Assembly: GCF_946151055.1 (NCBI RefSeq)
Contig: NZ_CAMGYZ010000001.1
Span: 372,001-436,000, forward strand
Source of the DNA: Bacillus sp. Marseille-Q3570
GTDB taxonomy: Bacteria; Bacillota; Bacilli; Bacillales; Fictibacillaceae
Reading direction: 5' to 3'
DNA length: 64,000 nt
The translations under genes and the position numbers were made by a program. Positions 54,555 to 62,998 of the stretch are shown here, in pieces (within the stretch, counting starts at the first letter, position 1; each line of letters begins with the position of its first letter). The notes below the pieces were generated by a model. The model saw only the letters and a list, made by a program, of their open reading frames with translations, searched no databases and was not told the origin of the DNA.

Positions 54555-55442
54555 CTATAGAAATTTATCAAAGTAGTTTAGTTCATCATCTACTTCAAAG
54601 CCTATGGATCTGTAAAGATTTATCGCGCCGCTACTCTCACTGTTAACGCATAATTGTATATGTGCCATCCCCGCGTTCATAAACATCCATTTCAAAGCAT
54701 GGAGTAATAAACTCCTTCCAATCCCATTTTTTCTGTATTCATTACCAACGGCAAAAAATTCAATAGACCCTTCTTGGACTTCAGGGTTTGTTTCAACAAA
54801 TATGTAGCCCTTTAAAGTGTTCTGTTCTGCGCATATGAACACCTTATTGTTTGCATTCAGGATCCCAATAATTTGTTTTCCATCAATATACGCATTCGGA
54901 AAATAACTCTCATGCAACTTTACCATTTCGTCAATATAATCCCTGGTCATTTCTGTAATTGATGTGTTTTCAATATCTTTCCTAATTTGATCAGGTGAAA
55001 TCCTCAGAACTGTATGTTCACCTCGTTTTTTAAATCCAAGACTTTCAGCAAAAGCAAAATTCAATTCATTTTCTACGTTGCTGAAATGACTGATTTTCTT
55101 AACATGTTTTCCTGTCTGCCTCATAAGGTAGTTCCACATGTCCTCTGCAACTGCTTGCCATTCTTTCTTTTGCATCTTTATAAAAGGACCCCATACCTCA
55201 CCATGTTTTTCTTGTAAATCAATATCCATTCCTATAATACCTACAACTTCTTGTCCTTTACTCGCTACGACAAAGCTGTCTTCAAAAGGAATGTCATCAA
55301 AATCATGCTTCAAAGAATATTTGATTTCAGCAACATCAACCCCGCAATAACCAATATGGTGTTCTTTGAATCTATTCCTATCTGCGATGAATGAAGAAAT
55401 GATTTCAAGATCGTTTTCAACTGCTTTCCTTACTTGAATCAA
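54555..55442 (-). CDS. GNAT-family N-acetyltransferase, two-domain
   Basis: About 295 residues. The C-terminal half is a complete GNAT domain with the acetyl-CoA loop EYRKNGIGRSLLLHALKW near 245 and LCVNSESSGAINLYRSIGFEVDDEL. The N-terminal half (VRKAVENDLEIISSFIADR...GEVWGPFIKMQKKEWQAVAEDMW) is a second, degenerate GNAT fold lacking the R/Q-x-x-G-x-G/A loop. TTG at 55442 has GGGGGAGG at six bases, so it is preferred over GTG at 55460. Substrate unknown. Confidence 0.83.
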   Translation of the reverse strand: MIQVRKAVENDLEIISSFIADRNRFKEHHIGYCGVDVAEIKYSLKHDFDDIPFEDSFVVASKGQEVVGIIGMDIDLQEKHGEVWGPFIKMQKKEWQAVAEDMWNYLMRQTGKHVKKISHFSNVENELNFAFAESLGFKKRGEHTVLRISPDQIRKDIENTSITEMTRDYIDEMVKLHESYFPNAYIDGKQIIGILNANNKVFICAEQNTLKGYIFVETNPEVQEGSIEFFAVGNEYRKNGIGRSLLLHALKWMFMNAGMAHIQLCVNSESSGAINLYRSIGFEVDDELNYFDKFL

Positions 55443-55540
55443 AAAAATCCTCCCCCTCACTCCTCCATGATAATTTTAACATGTTTTTCCATAAAAATTT
55501 GATTTTGTTAAAAATCAACATGGAAGAAATTTTAAAAACA

Positions 55541-55592
55541 TGAAAGGACTGTACCCACTGAATCGAGGAACTCAATGGTTGAACAGTCCTTA
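55541..55592 (-). terminator. Terminator after the M14 peptidase gene
   Basis: AAGGACTGT pairs with ACAGTCCTT over a 30-nt loop; the minus-strand tail TCATGTTTTTAAAATTT is only moderately T-rich. Confidence 0.55.
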
Positions 55593-55597
55593 CTGGA

Positions 55598-56788
55598 TTA
55601 CATATATAAACTTGCGAGCATGATTCCTAAAGTTTCTTGATAAATTTCATCATATTGGGATAGCGGCAATGGATTGACACCTTCCCCTAATTCAACTGTG
55701 TATCCAGGCCGTTTCCATTCTTTGATATACCAGTCTTTATAACCTGCATAACTGTCGATATACCGCACAGGTTTATAACCACTGACTCGTTCAAATTCAT
55801 TGACGATCGTTTCTGCATAAGGCGGCTCTAACCCCTCATACCCCCAATAGATTTCTTCTCCCTGTGTATGGAAAGCAACGACACGATCGAAATCCCCCTT
55901 ACGTGTCAATTCTGCCATAGCGATCGTTTCAGGTTCACTTAATGGTTTGTCTCCAGGGTAATCTCTAGGTGCAGGTGCTTGTGGCTTCCGTGGCTTTTCA
56001 ACTTCCCATTTTGAAGGGAACTGATTATTCAAGTCTACCCCTCTTATATTCGCTTTCCATCCTGAAAAATCTTTTTTCCCATCATTAAGCTCTAATACGA
56101 AATCCCGATAATAGTCACTATCAGGAGGACCATTCAATACTAGATCGACACCGTCCGGATTAACCATCGGAACAATTGACAAAGTACCACCATCATAAAA
56201 AGGGGACATTTTCAATCCTCGAATTGTCCATTGGTTGGTCAAGGCTAATAAGTAGTCATTCAGAAAATTCATTATTACAGATGTTGTGATCCATTCTTGG
56301 GCATGAAAAGCTCCATTCATGTGTACTTTCTTCTCTCCATTTCCGATTTGTATCTCAGGAATGGATTTACCCAACACTGATCTCCCGATGGATTTCACTT
56401 TTATAAAAGGATAGACTGCTCTTAATGAATACAGATTTTTCATCATGGTTGACCAATCATAATTCATTTCCGGGTTTACATAAGGTGTAACTACTCTTAA
56501 GGGAATTGTGATGATTTGTCCAATTTGAAGGTTACTTGGAGATGTATTAGGATTCATGATAGTGAGAGCATCAAGCGCCAATTTCCTTCTCTGGGCTATT
56601 TTATAAAAGGTGTCTCCTTTTTGTATCGTATATTGTTCCGTCTTGTATGCTGGTATTACAACTTCTGTTCCGACTTGTAAACTTGAAGGATCGGTTGCAC
56701 GGTTTGAATCGAGTACAAGCCGGAGGGGCACATTGAACAATTTGGCAAGATACCAAAATGTATCTCCTTTTCGTATTCTCACCTTCAT
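55598..56788 (-). CDS. LysM-LysM-M14 carboxypeptidase (gamma-D-glutamyl-diamino acid endopeptidase type)
   Basis: The 396-residue protein has two LysM peptidoglycan-binding repeats (VRIRKGDTFWYLAKLFNV and YTIQKGDTFYKIAQRRK) and an M14 zinc carboxypeptidase domain. Zinc ligands are in MNGAFHAQEWITT (HxxE) and VVAFHTQGEEIYW (His); the catalytic Glu is in GYTVELGEG. It resembles endopeptidase I of Lysinibacillus, which cuts gamma-D-Glu-meso-DAP links in spore-former cell walls. No signal peptide, as in that enzyme. ATG at 56788 follows GGAGGG. Confidence 0.9.
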   Translation of the reverse strand: MKVRIRKGDTFWYLAKLFNVPLRLVLDSNRATDPSSLQVGTEVVIPAYKTEQYTIQKGDTFYKIAQRRKLALDALTIMNPNTSPSNLQIGQIITIPLRVVTPYVNPEMNYDWSTMMKNLYSLRAVYPFIKVKSIGRSVLGKSIPEIQIGNGEKKVHMNGAFHAQEWITTSVIMNFLNDYLLALTNQWTIRGLKMSPFYDGGTLSIVPMVNPDGVDLVLNGPPDSDYYRDFVLELNDGKKDFSGWKANIRGVDLNNQFPSKWEVEKPRKPQAPAPRDYPGDKPLSEPETIAMAELTRKGDFDRVVAFHTQGEEIYWGYEGLEPPYAETIVNEFERVSGYKPVRYIDSYAGYKDWYIKEWKRPGYTVELGEGVNPLPLSQYDEIYQETLGIMLASLYM

Positions 56789-56886
56789 TTCTTTTCCCTC
56801 CATTTAACCATTCTCCCACCATATATATGGCAACAATTCTCAGTTATGAATCATTTATGTTCTTTTTGTGCCAAGCATCGCTTTAA

Positions 56887-56918
56887 ACAAAACTACCACA
56901 GTTTAAAAACTGTGGTAG
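56887..56918 (-). terminator. Perfect hairpin upstream of the M14 gene
   Basis: CTACCACAGTTT (56893-56904) and AAACTGTGGTAG (56907-56918) form a perfect 12-bp stem. The minus strand continues TTTTGTTT, so it looks like a backstop terminator or leader hairpin between the ltaS terminator and the M14 peptidase. Confidence 0.6.
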
Positions 56919-56940
56919 AGATCAAACGCAGTATAGTTCA

Positions 56941-57010
56941 AGAAAAATTGGCAAAGACAAGCCTTAGGTCGTAGGCTGAGCCATTAGTTATACTTATACT
57001 TTCTTTATGT
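56941..57010. repeat. Short dispersed repeat, copy beside MITE D
   Basis: TTGGCAAAGACAAGCCTTAG, GTAGGCTGAGCCATTAGTTA and CTTATACTTTCTTTATGTA in the same order as 51206-51297, but with the GAAAGTATTT half lost. It adjoins MITE copy D, as the weak copy at 25320 adjoins copy B. Confidence 0.5.
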
Positions 57011-57012
57011 AA

Positions 57013-57268
57013 GGCTGTATTCGTAAGGGCAACTAGGGCTCGACCTACAAAAGGCTTGGTCTCGTCTGGTTTTCTTTAAAAGTCGTTGATTTCCGCTCCA
57101 GGTTGCTCGCTTTCAGAGGAGCGTGTGGTGAGCCCACTCGTAGCCTAGCCTTACGATATTGAATGGTCTCACCTGTCCCGCTTGATCCCGTAGCCTTGCT
57201 CTCCAATCAACTTGTACAAGGAGAGTTTTTAAAAATAATTCAAAAGCAACAATCTATTAGAAAAACAA
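57013..57268 (+). mobile_element. MITE-like element, copy D (truncated)
   Basis: About 256 bp starting GGCTGTATTCGTAAGGGCAA and sharing CGACCTACAAAAGGCTTGGT, AAAAGTCG, TTTCCGCTCCAGGTTGCTCG and TCAAAAGCAACAATCTATTA with copy A. The middle is shortened and the right end lost the final AGCC. It ends against the ltaS terminator. Confidence 0.7.
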
Positions 57269-57269
57269 A

Positions 57270-57298
57270 ACCGTGCCAACATTAGTTGACACGGTTTA
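57270..57298 (-). terminator. Terminator after ltaS
   Basis: Minus strand AACCGTGTCAAC pairs with GTTGGCACGGTT (one G-U) and continues TTGTTTT. It starts 8 nt past the ltaS stop codon. Confidence 0.8.
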
Positions 57299-57305
57299 TC
57301 AGCAT

Positions 57306-59180
57306 CTATTCTTCTTTAATTGTTCCTGTCTTTGGATCGAAGAAACGGAGCAAGTCGCCATAGATGATGCGGTCAGAGTAATCAAGCTCTTTTTTCGCCT
57401 TTTCCATATATGGTTCACACGCTGTTTTCTCTGTCTTTTCCCCAGTTTCTTTATCATAACATGTGTTATCTGTGAATACGTGATCTTTTGTGATAAAGCT
57501 TCCGTCACGTAGTACTGTAAAGTCTTGACGTTCTTTAGAGAACAAGTCAGATCCAAATTGGATTGTGTTTTTCGTATCTTTTCCTAGCAGATGCATGATT
57601 GTCGGTCTAAGGTCGACCTGACCACCAACAGTATCCATTTCTTTACCATTACCATCACCTGGGATGTGGATATACATTGGCACACGTTGCAATTGTGTCG
57701 ATTCGAATGGCGTTATTTCTTTTCCAAGGTACTCTCCCATAGCTTTGTTATGGTTTTCTGATATACCGTAATGGTCTCCGTATAGCACGAATACTGTATC
57801 TTCATACATACCTTCATTTTTCAAGCTATCGAAGAACATCTTGACAGCTTCGTCCGTATATCTGACTGTTGTGAAATAACGATTTACAGTTCCATCGTTA
57901 GACGTCCACTCAGGAATGAATTCATCTTCCTGTTCTAAAGTGAATGGGAAGTGGTTTGTCAGTGTGATGAACTTCGTATAATAAGGTTCAGGTAATTCTT
58001 TCATATGATCCACTGATTGCTGGAAGAAGAACTCATCTTTCATTCCCCAACCAACTGATTCTTCAGGTTTTATATCATATTTCGATGCTGAGTAGAACTC
58101 ATCATAACCAAGCGAACTGTACATGATATCACGGTTCCAGAAACTTTTGTTGTTCGCATGGAAGTTCGCTGTATGGTATCCTTCCTCATTTAACAATTCT
58201 GGTGTAGCCTGATATTCATTTTGTGAATGAGTGAAGAATACGGCTCCACTTGGTAAAGGATACATTGAGTTGTCTAATAAGAACTCAGAATCGGACGTTT
58301 TCCCTTGCCCTGTCTGATGATAGAAGTTAGGGAAATAGTACGTGTCTTCATCTTCTTTCAATTCATTAAGGAAAGGCGTGATTTCTTTCCCTTCCAGATT
58401 GTTATCAATCACAAAATTCTGCATTGACTCAAGAGTAATGACAACGACATTTTTACCTTTTGCAGCTCCGAACATTTCCGGATCCGGGCTCTTATAATCA
58501 GCTTTAACATAGTTCTCAATATCAGCAATTTCACTTCCGTCAGCCATTGCACGTTGTGCTTTAGCCTTGGATTGTATAATCGCATCATATGCGTGGTAGT
58601 TATATGCACCGATATTTTTGATCAACATTTCACGGTCGAAAGAACGTGTCAACAATTGAGGACGTTCTGTTTCAGCGATACCCACGTTCACGATGAAAAT
58701 GATCAAACTCGATGCGAAAACGAGGCCGATTTTTTTAGACGACATTTTTGGTGCCTCAATCTTACGCATTTTCATATATACAGCAAGAATAATGATATCC
58801 GCGAATAATAAAAGATCATACGGATAAATTAATGAAGTGATACTGCTGCCCAAGTCACCCATATTGCTTGTCTGGAACAATACCGGTATTGTAATGAAGT
58901 CATTAAAGAACCGGTAATATACCATGTTGGCGAATAATATGAATGACGCAATTAAATTCAAGAACAATATAGCGATATTTCGAGCTTTGCCAGAAAAGAA
59001 TAAGGCAAAAGCCATGATGAATACCACTGAACTTAATGGGTTGATCAAGAGAATAATTTCTTGTACTGCATTTTCTATTTTTAGATCAAACGAAATTTTA
59101 TAAACCAGATACGATTTCAACCAGAGTAAAACACCTGTGATGATGATAATCTGATATTTTGATAGGGTGTTTTTCAGCAT
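57306..59180 (-). CDS. ltaS: Lipoteichoic acid synthase family protein (LtaS-type sulfatase-fold enzyme)
   Basis: A 624-residue enzyme polymerising glycerol-phosphate onto glycolipid anchor. Five N-terminal membrane helices end near residue 170. The extracellular sulfatase-fold domain has VVITLESMQNFVID (metal Glu), the catalytic Thr in GQGKTSDSEFLLDNSMYPL, GWGMKDEFFF and FVLYGDHYGISENHN (Asp/His ligands). A loop near residue 215 is the usual signal-peptidase cleavage area. Bacillus has several paralogues (LtaS, YfnI, YqgS, YvgJ); position between comG/opuD and glcK suggests a YqgS-like copy, but the sequence alone does not decide. Confidence 0.92.
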   Translation of the reverse strand: MLKNTLSKYQIIIITGVLLWLKSYLVYKISFDLKIENAVQEIILLINPLSSVVFIMAFALFFSGKARNIAILFLNLIASFILFANMVYYRFFNDFITIPVLFQTSNMGDLGSSITSLIYPYDLLLFADIIILAVYMKMRKIEAPKMSSKKIGLVFASSLIIFIVNVGIAETERPQLLTRSFDREMLIKNIGAYNYHAYDAIIQSKAKAQRAMADGSEIADIENYVKADYKSPDPEMFGAAKGKNVVVITLESMQNFVIDNNLEGKEITPFLNELKEDEDTYYFPNFYHQTGQGKTSDSEFLLDNSMYPLPSGAVFFTHSQNEYQATPELLNEEGYHTANFHANNKSFWNRDIMYSSLGYDEFYSASKYDIKPEESVGWGMKDEFFFQQSVDHMKELPEPYYTKFITLTNHFPFTLEQEDEFIPEWTSNDGTVNRYFTTVRYTDEAVKMFFDSLKNEGMYEDTVFVLYGDHYGISENHNKAMGEYLGKEITPFESTQLQRVPMYIHIPGDGNGKEMDTVGGQVDLRPTIMHLLGKDTKNTIQFGSDLFSKERQDFTVLRDGSFITKDHVFTDNTCYDKETGEKTEKTACEPYMEKAKKELDYSDRIIYGDLLRFFDPKTGTIKEE

Positions 59181-59580
59181 CGTACAGCTACCTCCTCGAC
59201 AAGATGAACTTATCTTTTTGTTTTGTTATCATTCTCGTAATTATTATTGTTTTCTAACATGTTTTATCTTCACTCGTTTTTCACATGATTGTTATATTAC
59301 TCCCTTTTTGTTCATTTTTCAAGTGAAATTTAACCTTTTTCAAGAATTTGTAAAATGTCGATTCTCACGCTAAATTAACTATCCCCTGTTGTAATAACCG
59401 CTAAACCTATAGACGATCAAATAAGAAAAAAGTTTTACTTTAATAAGGAATTTACAGTAACTTCACACTTTGTTCATATTTTTATGTACAACCACTGGTT
59501 ACATCGGACTAAAAGGGGTTTGGGTCATGACTTTTTTACTATCGTTAACGCCCGCTACTTTTCCGGCCAAGCCATTATAT
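59181..59580. other. Intergenic region ltaS-glcK
   Basis: About 400 bp, AT-rich, containing the ltaS promoter region on the minus strand. A partial word GGGTCATGACTTTTTTAC near 59523 resembles the nearby glcK terminator arm. No gene or known RNA is supported. Confidence 0.35.
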
Positions 59581-59610
59581 GAAAAAAAAGAGTCACTGAT
59601 GACCCTTTTC
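59581..59610 (-). terminator. Terminator after glcK
   Basis: Minus strand AAGGGTCA / TGACTCTT (one G-U) with a four-base loop, then eight T. Confidence 0.75.
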
Positions 59611-59661
59611 TGAATTTGTATAGTATTCGTTTTTCTATTCTTGTTTAGGTGGATATTGATG

Positions 59662-60627
59662 TCAGTTCTGGCTTTTTAAAGACAGAAGTCTGGCAGAACC
59701 GATGACCCCAGCGTCATTTCCTAAACTTGCAATTGCAAAATCAGCACCGTCCTGTACTCTAGGAAGTGCATACTTGCTGAATTCATTTTTCAAAGGAACC
59801 ATCAATAGATCACCTGCACGGGATACACCGCCACCAATGACGATTCTCGAGGGATTAATCACATTTGCCATGTTTGCGATTGCAAGTCCCAGGTGATGGG
59901 TGATGCTATCAATCACTTCAATAGCCCATGCATCCCCTTTACCGGCTGCGTTAAATACATCCTCAGCTGATACCTTCATCCCCTTACCAAGGGTTTTATT
60001 AAGCACGCTAGTTGGATTTTGATCAAGACCTTCCATGGCAATCCTGGAAATGCCTGTTGCGGATGCGATTGTTTCTAGACAACCCTTCTTGCCACAATTG
60101 CAATCAGCGCCACCATCAACAATCGACGTAATATGGCCGATTTCTCCGGCCATCCCATTCGTTCCATGAAGGATGGTACCGTTTGAAATGATTCCACCCC
60201 CGATACCAGTTCCTAAAGTGATGCAAATCAGATCAGATGCTTGTTTTCCAGCGCCTTTCCACATTTCGCCAAGTGCAGCGATATTCGCGTCATTATCTAC
60301 AATGACCTCAAGACCCGTCTTCGATTCCAAGTCATCCTTCAGTGGATAGTTCTCCCATCCAACATTCACTGCATGATAGACAAAACCGTTTTCCATATTG
60401 ATAAAGCCAGGTGCACCTATTCCAATGCCCTCTATATCTTTCAATTCCAAGTTTGCATTTTCCAACTTCATTTTCAGTGAATCTGCAATGTCTTGGGATA
60501 TATTCCTGCCGTTGTTGCTCGTATCAGTTGGGATCTCCCATTTCTCTACAATATTCCCCTTTGGATCTACAATGGCCATTTTAATGGTTGTTCCGCCCAG
60601 GTCGATTCCTATCGAAAGTTTGTCCAT
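59662..60627 (-). CDS. glcK: Glucokinase (ROK family)
   Basis: A 321-residue ROK kinase phosphorylating glucose with ATP. The phosphate loop is IGIDLGGTTIKMAIVD at the N-terminus; VDNDANIAALGEMWKG holds the catalytic Asp, LGTGIGGGIISNG lies near 140, and the ROK zinc motif is CNCGKKGCLETIAS near 180. It follows yqgQ by about 15 nt, the conserved Bacillus arrangement. ATG at 60627 fits the family N-terminus; an ATG four codons earlier is too near AAAGG. Confidence 0.95.
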   Translation of the reverse strand: MDKLSIGIDLGGTTIKMAIVDPKGNIVEKWEIPTDTSNNGRNISQDIADSLKMKLENANLELKDIEGIGIGAPGFINMENGFVYHAVNVGWENYPLKDDLESKTGLEVIVDNDANIAALGEMWKGAGKQASDLICITLGTGIGGGIISNGTILHGTNGMAGEIGHITSIVDGGADCNCGKKGCLETIASATGISRIAMEGLDQNPTSVLNKTLGKGMKVSAEDVFNAAGKGDAWAIEVIDSITHHLGLAIANMANVINPSRIVIGGGVSRAGDLLMVPLKNEFSKYALPRVQDGADFAIASLGNDAGVIGSARLLSLKSQN

Positions 60628-60642
60628 AATATGTATCATCCT

Positions 60643-60834
60643 TTAATTCAATTTATTTTGTTCACTTTTTATGATTAGAATTGCATTACGATATTCTTCG
60701 TTACTGATCATGCCATTCTGGTACAATTCTTGTATTTCAGAATGATAAAGTTCTAAATCCGCCATCCGGTTCCCTGTATAAATAAATGTGCCAAAGCGTT
60801 TTAAAAATTGTTGTACATCCAAGACTGTCTTCAT
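60643..60834 (-). CDS. yqgQ: YqgQ family protein (DUF910)
   Basis: A 63-residue helical protein (MKTVLDVQQFLKRFGTFIYTGNRMADLELYHSEI...). DUF910 members fold as a small three-helix bundle and have been suggested to bind nucleic acid. Always next to glcK in Bacillus; the usual rhomboid gene (yqgP) upstream is absent here. Confidence 0.92.
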   Translation of the reverse strand: MKTVLDVQQFLKRFGTFIYTGNRMADLELYHSEIQELYQNGMISNEEYRNAILIIKSEQNKLN

Positions 60835-60964
60835 TATATGCTCACTTCCCTGGATAATCTGTTCACTTCACAGCAATCCGTTGTTTTCACCCAACCGTAT
60901 TATATCATTATTATTCAATTTAAAAAGTGGGTCAAATCCTGATGAAAGTCAGCGGCATGATAAA

Positions 60965-61054
60965 GAAAGCTTTGCACAGCCAAGACTTTGGCGGCAGGCT
61001 TAGTAGTAGTTGTGCTTATATTAAAGAAAGTATTTTACTTTCTTTACATGTAAA
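60965..61054. repeat. Short dispersed repeat (about 90 bp), solo copy
   Basis: GCTTTGCACAGCCAAGACTT, GGCAGGCTTAGTAGTAGTTG, GCTTATATTAAAGAAAGTAT and TACTTTCTTTACATGTAAAA line up with 51206-51297. The T run at its end (minus strand) doubles as the tail of the next terminator. Confidence 0.65.
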
Positions 61055-61080
61055 AAAATAGAGAAGCATAGTCGCTCCTC
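61052..61080 (-). terminator. Terminator overlapping the stop of the spoVAF-like gene
   Basis: Minus strand GAGGAGC (61080-61074) pairs with GCTTCTC (61067-61061), then a T run supplied by the neighbouring repeat. The stem begins at the last base of the TAG stop. Confidence 0.6.
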
Positions 61081-62540
61081 TAACGATCAGGGTCTTTGGG
61101 ATGTAATACGGTTGGTCTTCTATTCTTGAGTGGAATCGGTGAACGGATGAGTACGTCCCTGAATCCTTTATATGAAAATGGAATGAATGGCCAAAGGTAA
61201 GGAATATGGAAGGATTTAAGCCTTGATAGCAAGATAATCCATAAAGTCGTTCCGATTATATATCCTGGCAAGGCGAATAGTCCTGTCAAAATCAGAAGCA
61301 TCAATCGTGTCAAACGGTTTGCCAGGCTTAATTCATAAGTTGGAGTAGCAAATGATCCTATTGCTGCAATCGAAATGTACAATATGACCTCATTAATGAA
61401 TAGACCAACATCCACAGCTACTTGACCAATCAATATCGCTGCAACTAACCCTAATGCAGTTGCTAACGAGGATGGTATATGGACAGTCGCCATTCTCATT
61501 ATATCCAATCCGATTTCGATCAGTATGAGTTGGATGAACAATGGCACATCCCCAATTTTTTCAGGTCCGATGAAAGTGAGTTGAGCAGGCATCATCTCTG
61601 GACTGATAGCGAACAGATACCAGAGAGGAAGCGAAAAAATCGACAGTAATACAGCAAAAAAACGTACAAAACGAAGATAAGCGCCTACTACAGGTTTTTG
61701 TCGATATTCCTCCATATGCTGCAGATGATGCCAGAAGGTTGCAGGTGTAATCAAGACACTTGGGGATCCATCGACAAAGACGAGTATATGTCCTTCATAA
61801 AGATGTACTGCAGCAGTATCAGGACGTTCTGTATACCTGACCAAAGGATAAGGATTCCAATGTTGACCGCAAATGAATTCTTCGATTGTCTTTTCAGCCA
61901 TCGGAAGTCCATCCGTATCAATCTTTGATAATGAATCTTTAATCTTTTCGACTATTTTCGTATCTGCAATATCCTCTATATATGAGATACAAATATCCGT
62001 CTGTGACCGCCTGCCGATTTTCATATATTCCATGCGTAGGGAACGATCTCGTACCCGTCTTCTTGTAAGGGATGTATTGAAGATGATCGTTTCTACAAAC
62101 CCATCCCGTGATCCTCGCACAACCCTTTCCAGATCAGGCTCTGATGGACCGCGAACAGGATAGGTCCTAGCATCGATCACAATTACAGTGTCGATCCCTT
62201 CAACGATCAGCAGACTTGGACCACCTAATGAGAAATCAATCGCCTTTTCTAAATCTTCCTGTTCTTCTATTTCCATATATGGAAGATGAGTCCGCATCAA
62301 TTTTGTTAAGGGATCGGGGTCAAGGTCTTCTGGGTCAAGTCTTGATAATAATTTCATCAAATAGTGCATGATATCGTCTTTAACAAACCCATCAATCATA
62401 AAAAGGCTCATGCGCCGGCCAGCATACTCCAGCTCTAGATGGATCTGGTCAAAGCTCTTGTCGATTCCCAATTCATCTTTTATATAAGTAATTGTCGAGT
62501 CATAATCTTTGATTGGTGGTGTTTCTTTATGTCGAGACAT
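61080..62540 (-). CDS. SpoVAF-like spore germination protein (GerA family)
   Basis: About 486 residues. A large cytoplasmic N-domain has the GerA-A blocks LERVVRGSRDGFVETIIFN, RRVRDRSLRMEYMKIGRRSQTDICISYIEDIAD and VRYTERPDTAAVHLYEGHILVFVDGSPSVL; five membrane helices follow from residue 300. The charged C-terminus ends NRRPTVLHPKDPDR, as in SpoVAF rather than GerAA. It stands alone, without spoVAA-AE or gerB/gerC partners. Expected in the spore inner membrane, modulating germinant signalling. ATG at 62540 has AAAGGATGGG upstream. Confidence 0.85.
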   Translation of the reverse strand: MSRHKETPPIKDYDSTITYIKDELGIDKSFDQIHLELEYAGRRMSLFMIDGFVKDDIMHYLMKLLSRLDPEDLDPDPLTKLMRTHLPYMEIEEQEDLEKAIDFSLGGPSLLIVEGIDTVIVIDARTYPVRGPSEPDLERVVRGSRDGFVETIIFNTSLTRRRVRDRSLRMEYMKIGRRSQTDICISYIEDIADTKIVEKIKDSLSKIDTDGLPMAEKTIEEFICGQHWNPYPLVRYTERPDTAAVHLYEGHILVFVDGSPSVLITPATFWHHLQHMEEYRQKPVVGAYLRFVRFFAVLLSIFSLPLWYLFAISPEMMPAQLTFIGPEKIGDVPLFIQLILIEIGLDIMRMATVHIPSSLATALGLVAAILIGQVAVDVGLFINEVILYISIAAIGSFATPTYELSLANRLTRLMLLILTGLFALPGYIIGTTLWIILLSRLKSFHIPYLWPFIPFSYKGFRDVLIRSPIPLKNRRPTVLHPKDPDR

Positions 62541-62702
62541 TTTTCCCATCCTTTCAATTACCATCATTAACCAATTTCAAGTATTACATACTAGGACAGG
62601 GTTTGAATTATTGAATATCGTGAAAATCACTTACCCTCTGCGGGCTACCCGCAGGAGTGTCGTGGAGTACAACATGAACTCTCTAGCATAGCAGGGCACA
62701 AA

Positions 62703-62990
62703 AAAGAGACTGGGACAAATGAACTTTGTTCAATAGAAAACCCGAACGATTTGTCCGGGTTTTCTTCAGTGGTAATAATTGAAGGTTCCGCTTCGTCAAC
62801 ATCCTTCGCTTTCCGCGGGCACGGCCTCAGCCTCCTCAGAAAGCACAAATCGCTTTCTGCGGGGTCTTCGACTCGTGCTGTTCCCGCAGGAGTCTACGGA
62901 TGTTGTCGACGCTTTCGTCTTTCATTTTCTCCAATCTATTTCATTGTTCGTCTTTTCTGTTGGCAGTTATGATTTTGTCCCAGCCTCTTT
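62703..62990. mobile_element. 288-bp inverted-end repeat (AAAGAGGCTGGGACAAAA type)
   Basis: Ends AAAGAGACTGGGACAAA (62703-62719) and TTTTGTCCCAGCCTCTTT (62973-62990) are inverted repeats with one mismatch. Inside are a hairpin AAAACCCG...CGGGTTTT near 62738-62764 and GC-rich words CTTTCCGCGGGCACGGC, TTTCTGCGGGGTCTTCGACT and CCCGCAGGAGTCTACGGATG. The GAGGCTGGGACAAAA end is common in Firmicute genomes. No protein is encoded, so it is a MITE or repeat, not an insertion sequence. Confidence 0.7.
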
Positions 62991-62998
62991 ATCATCAA

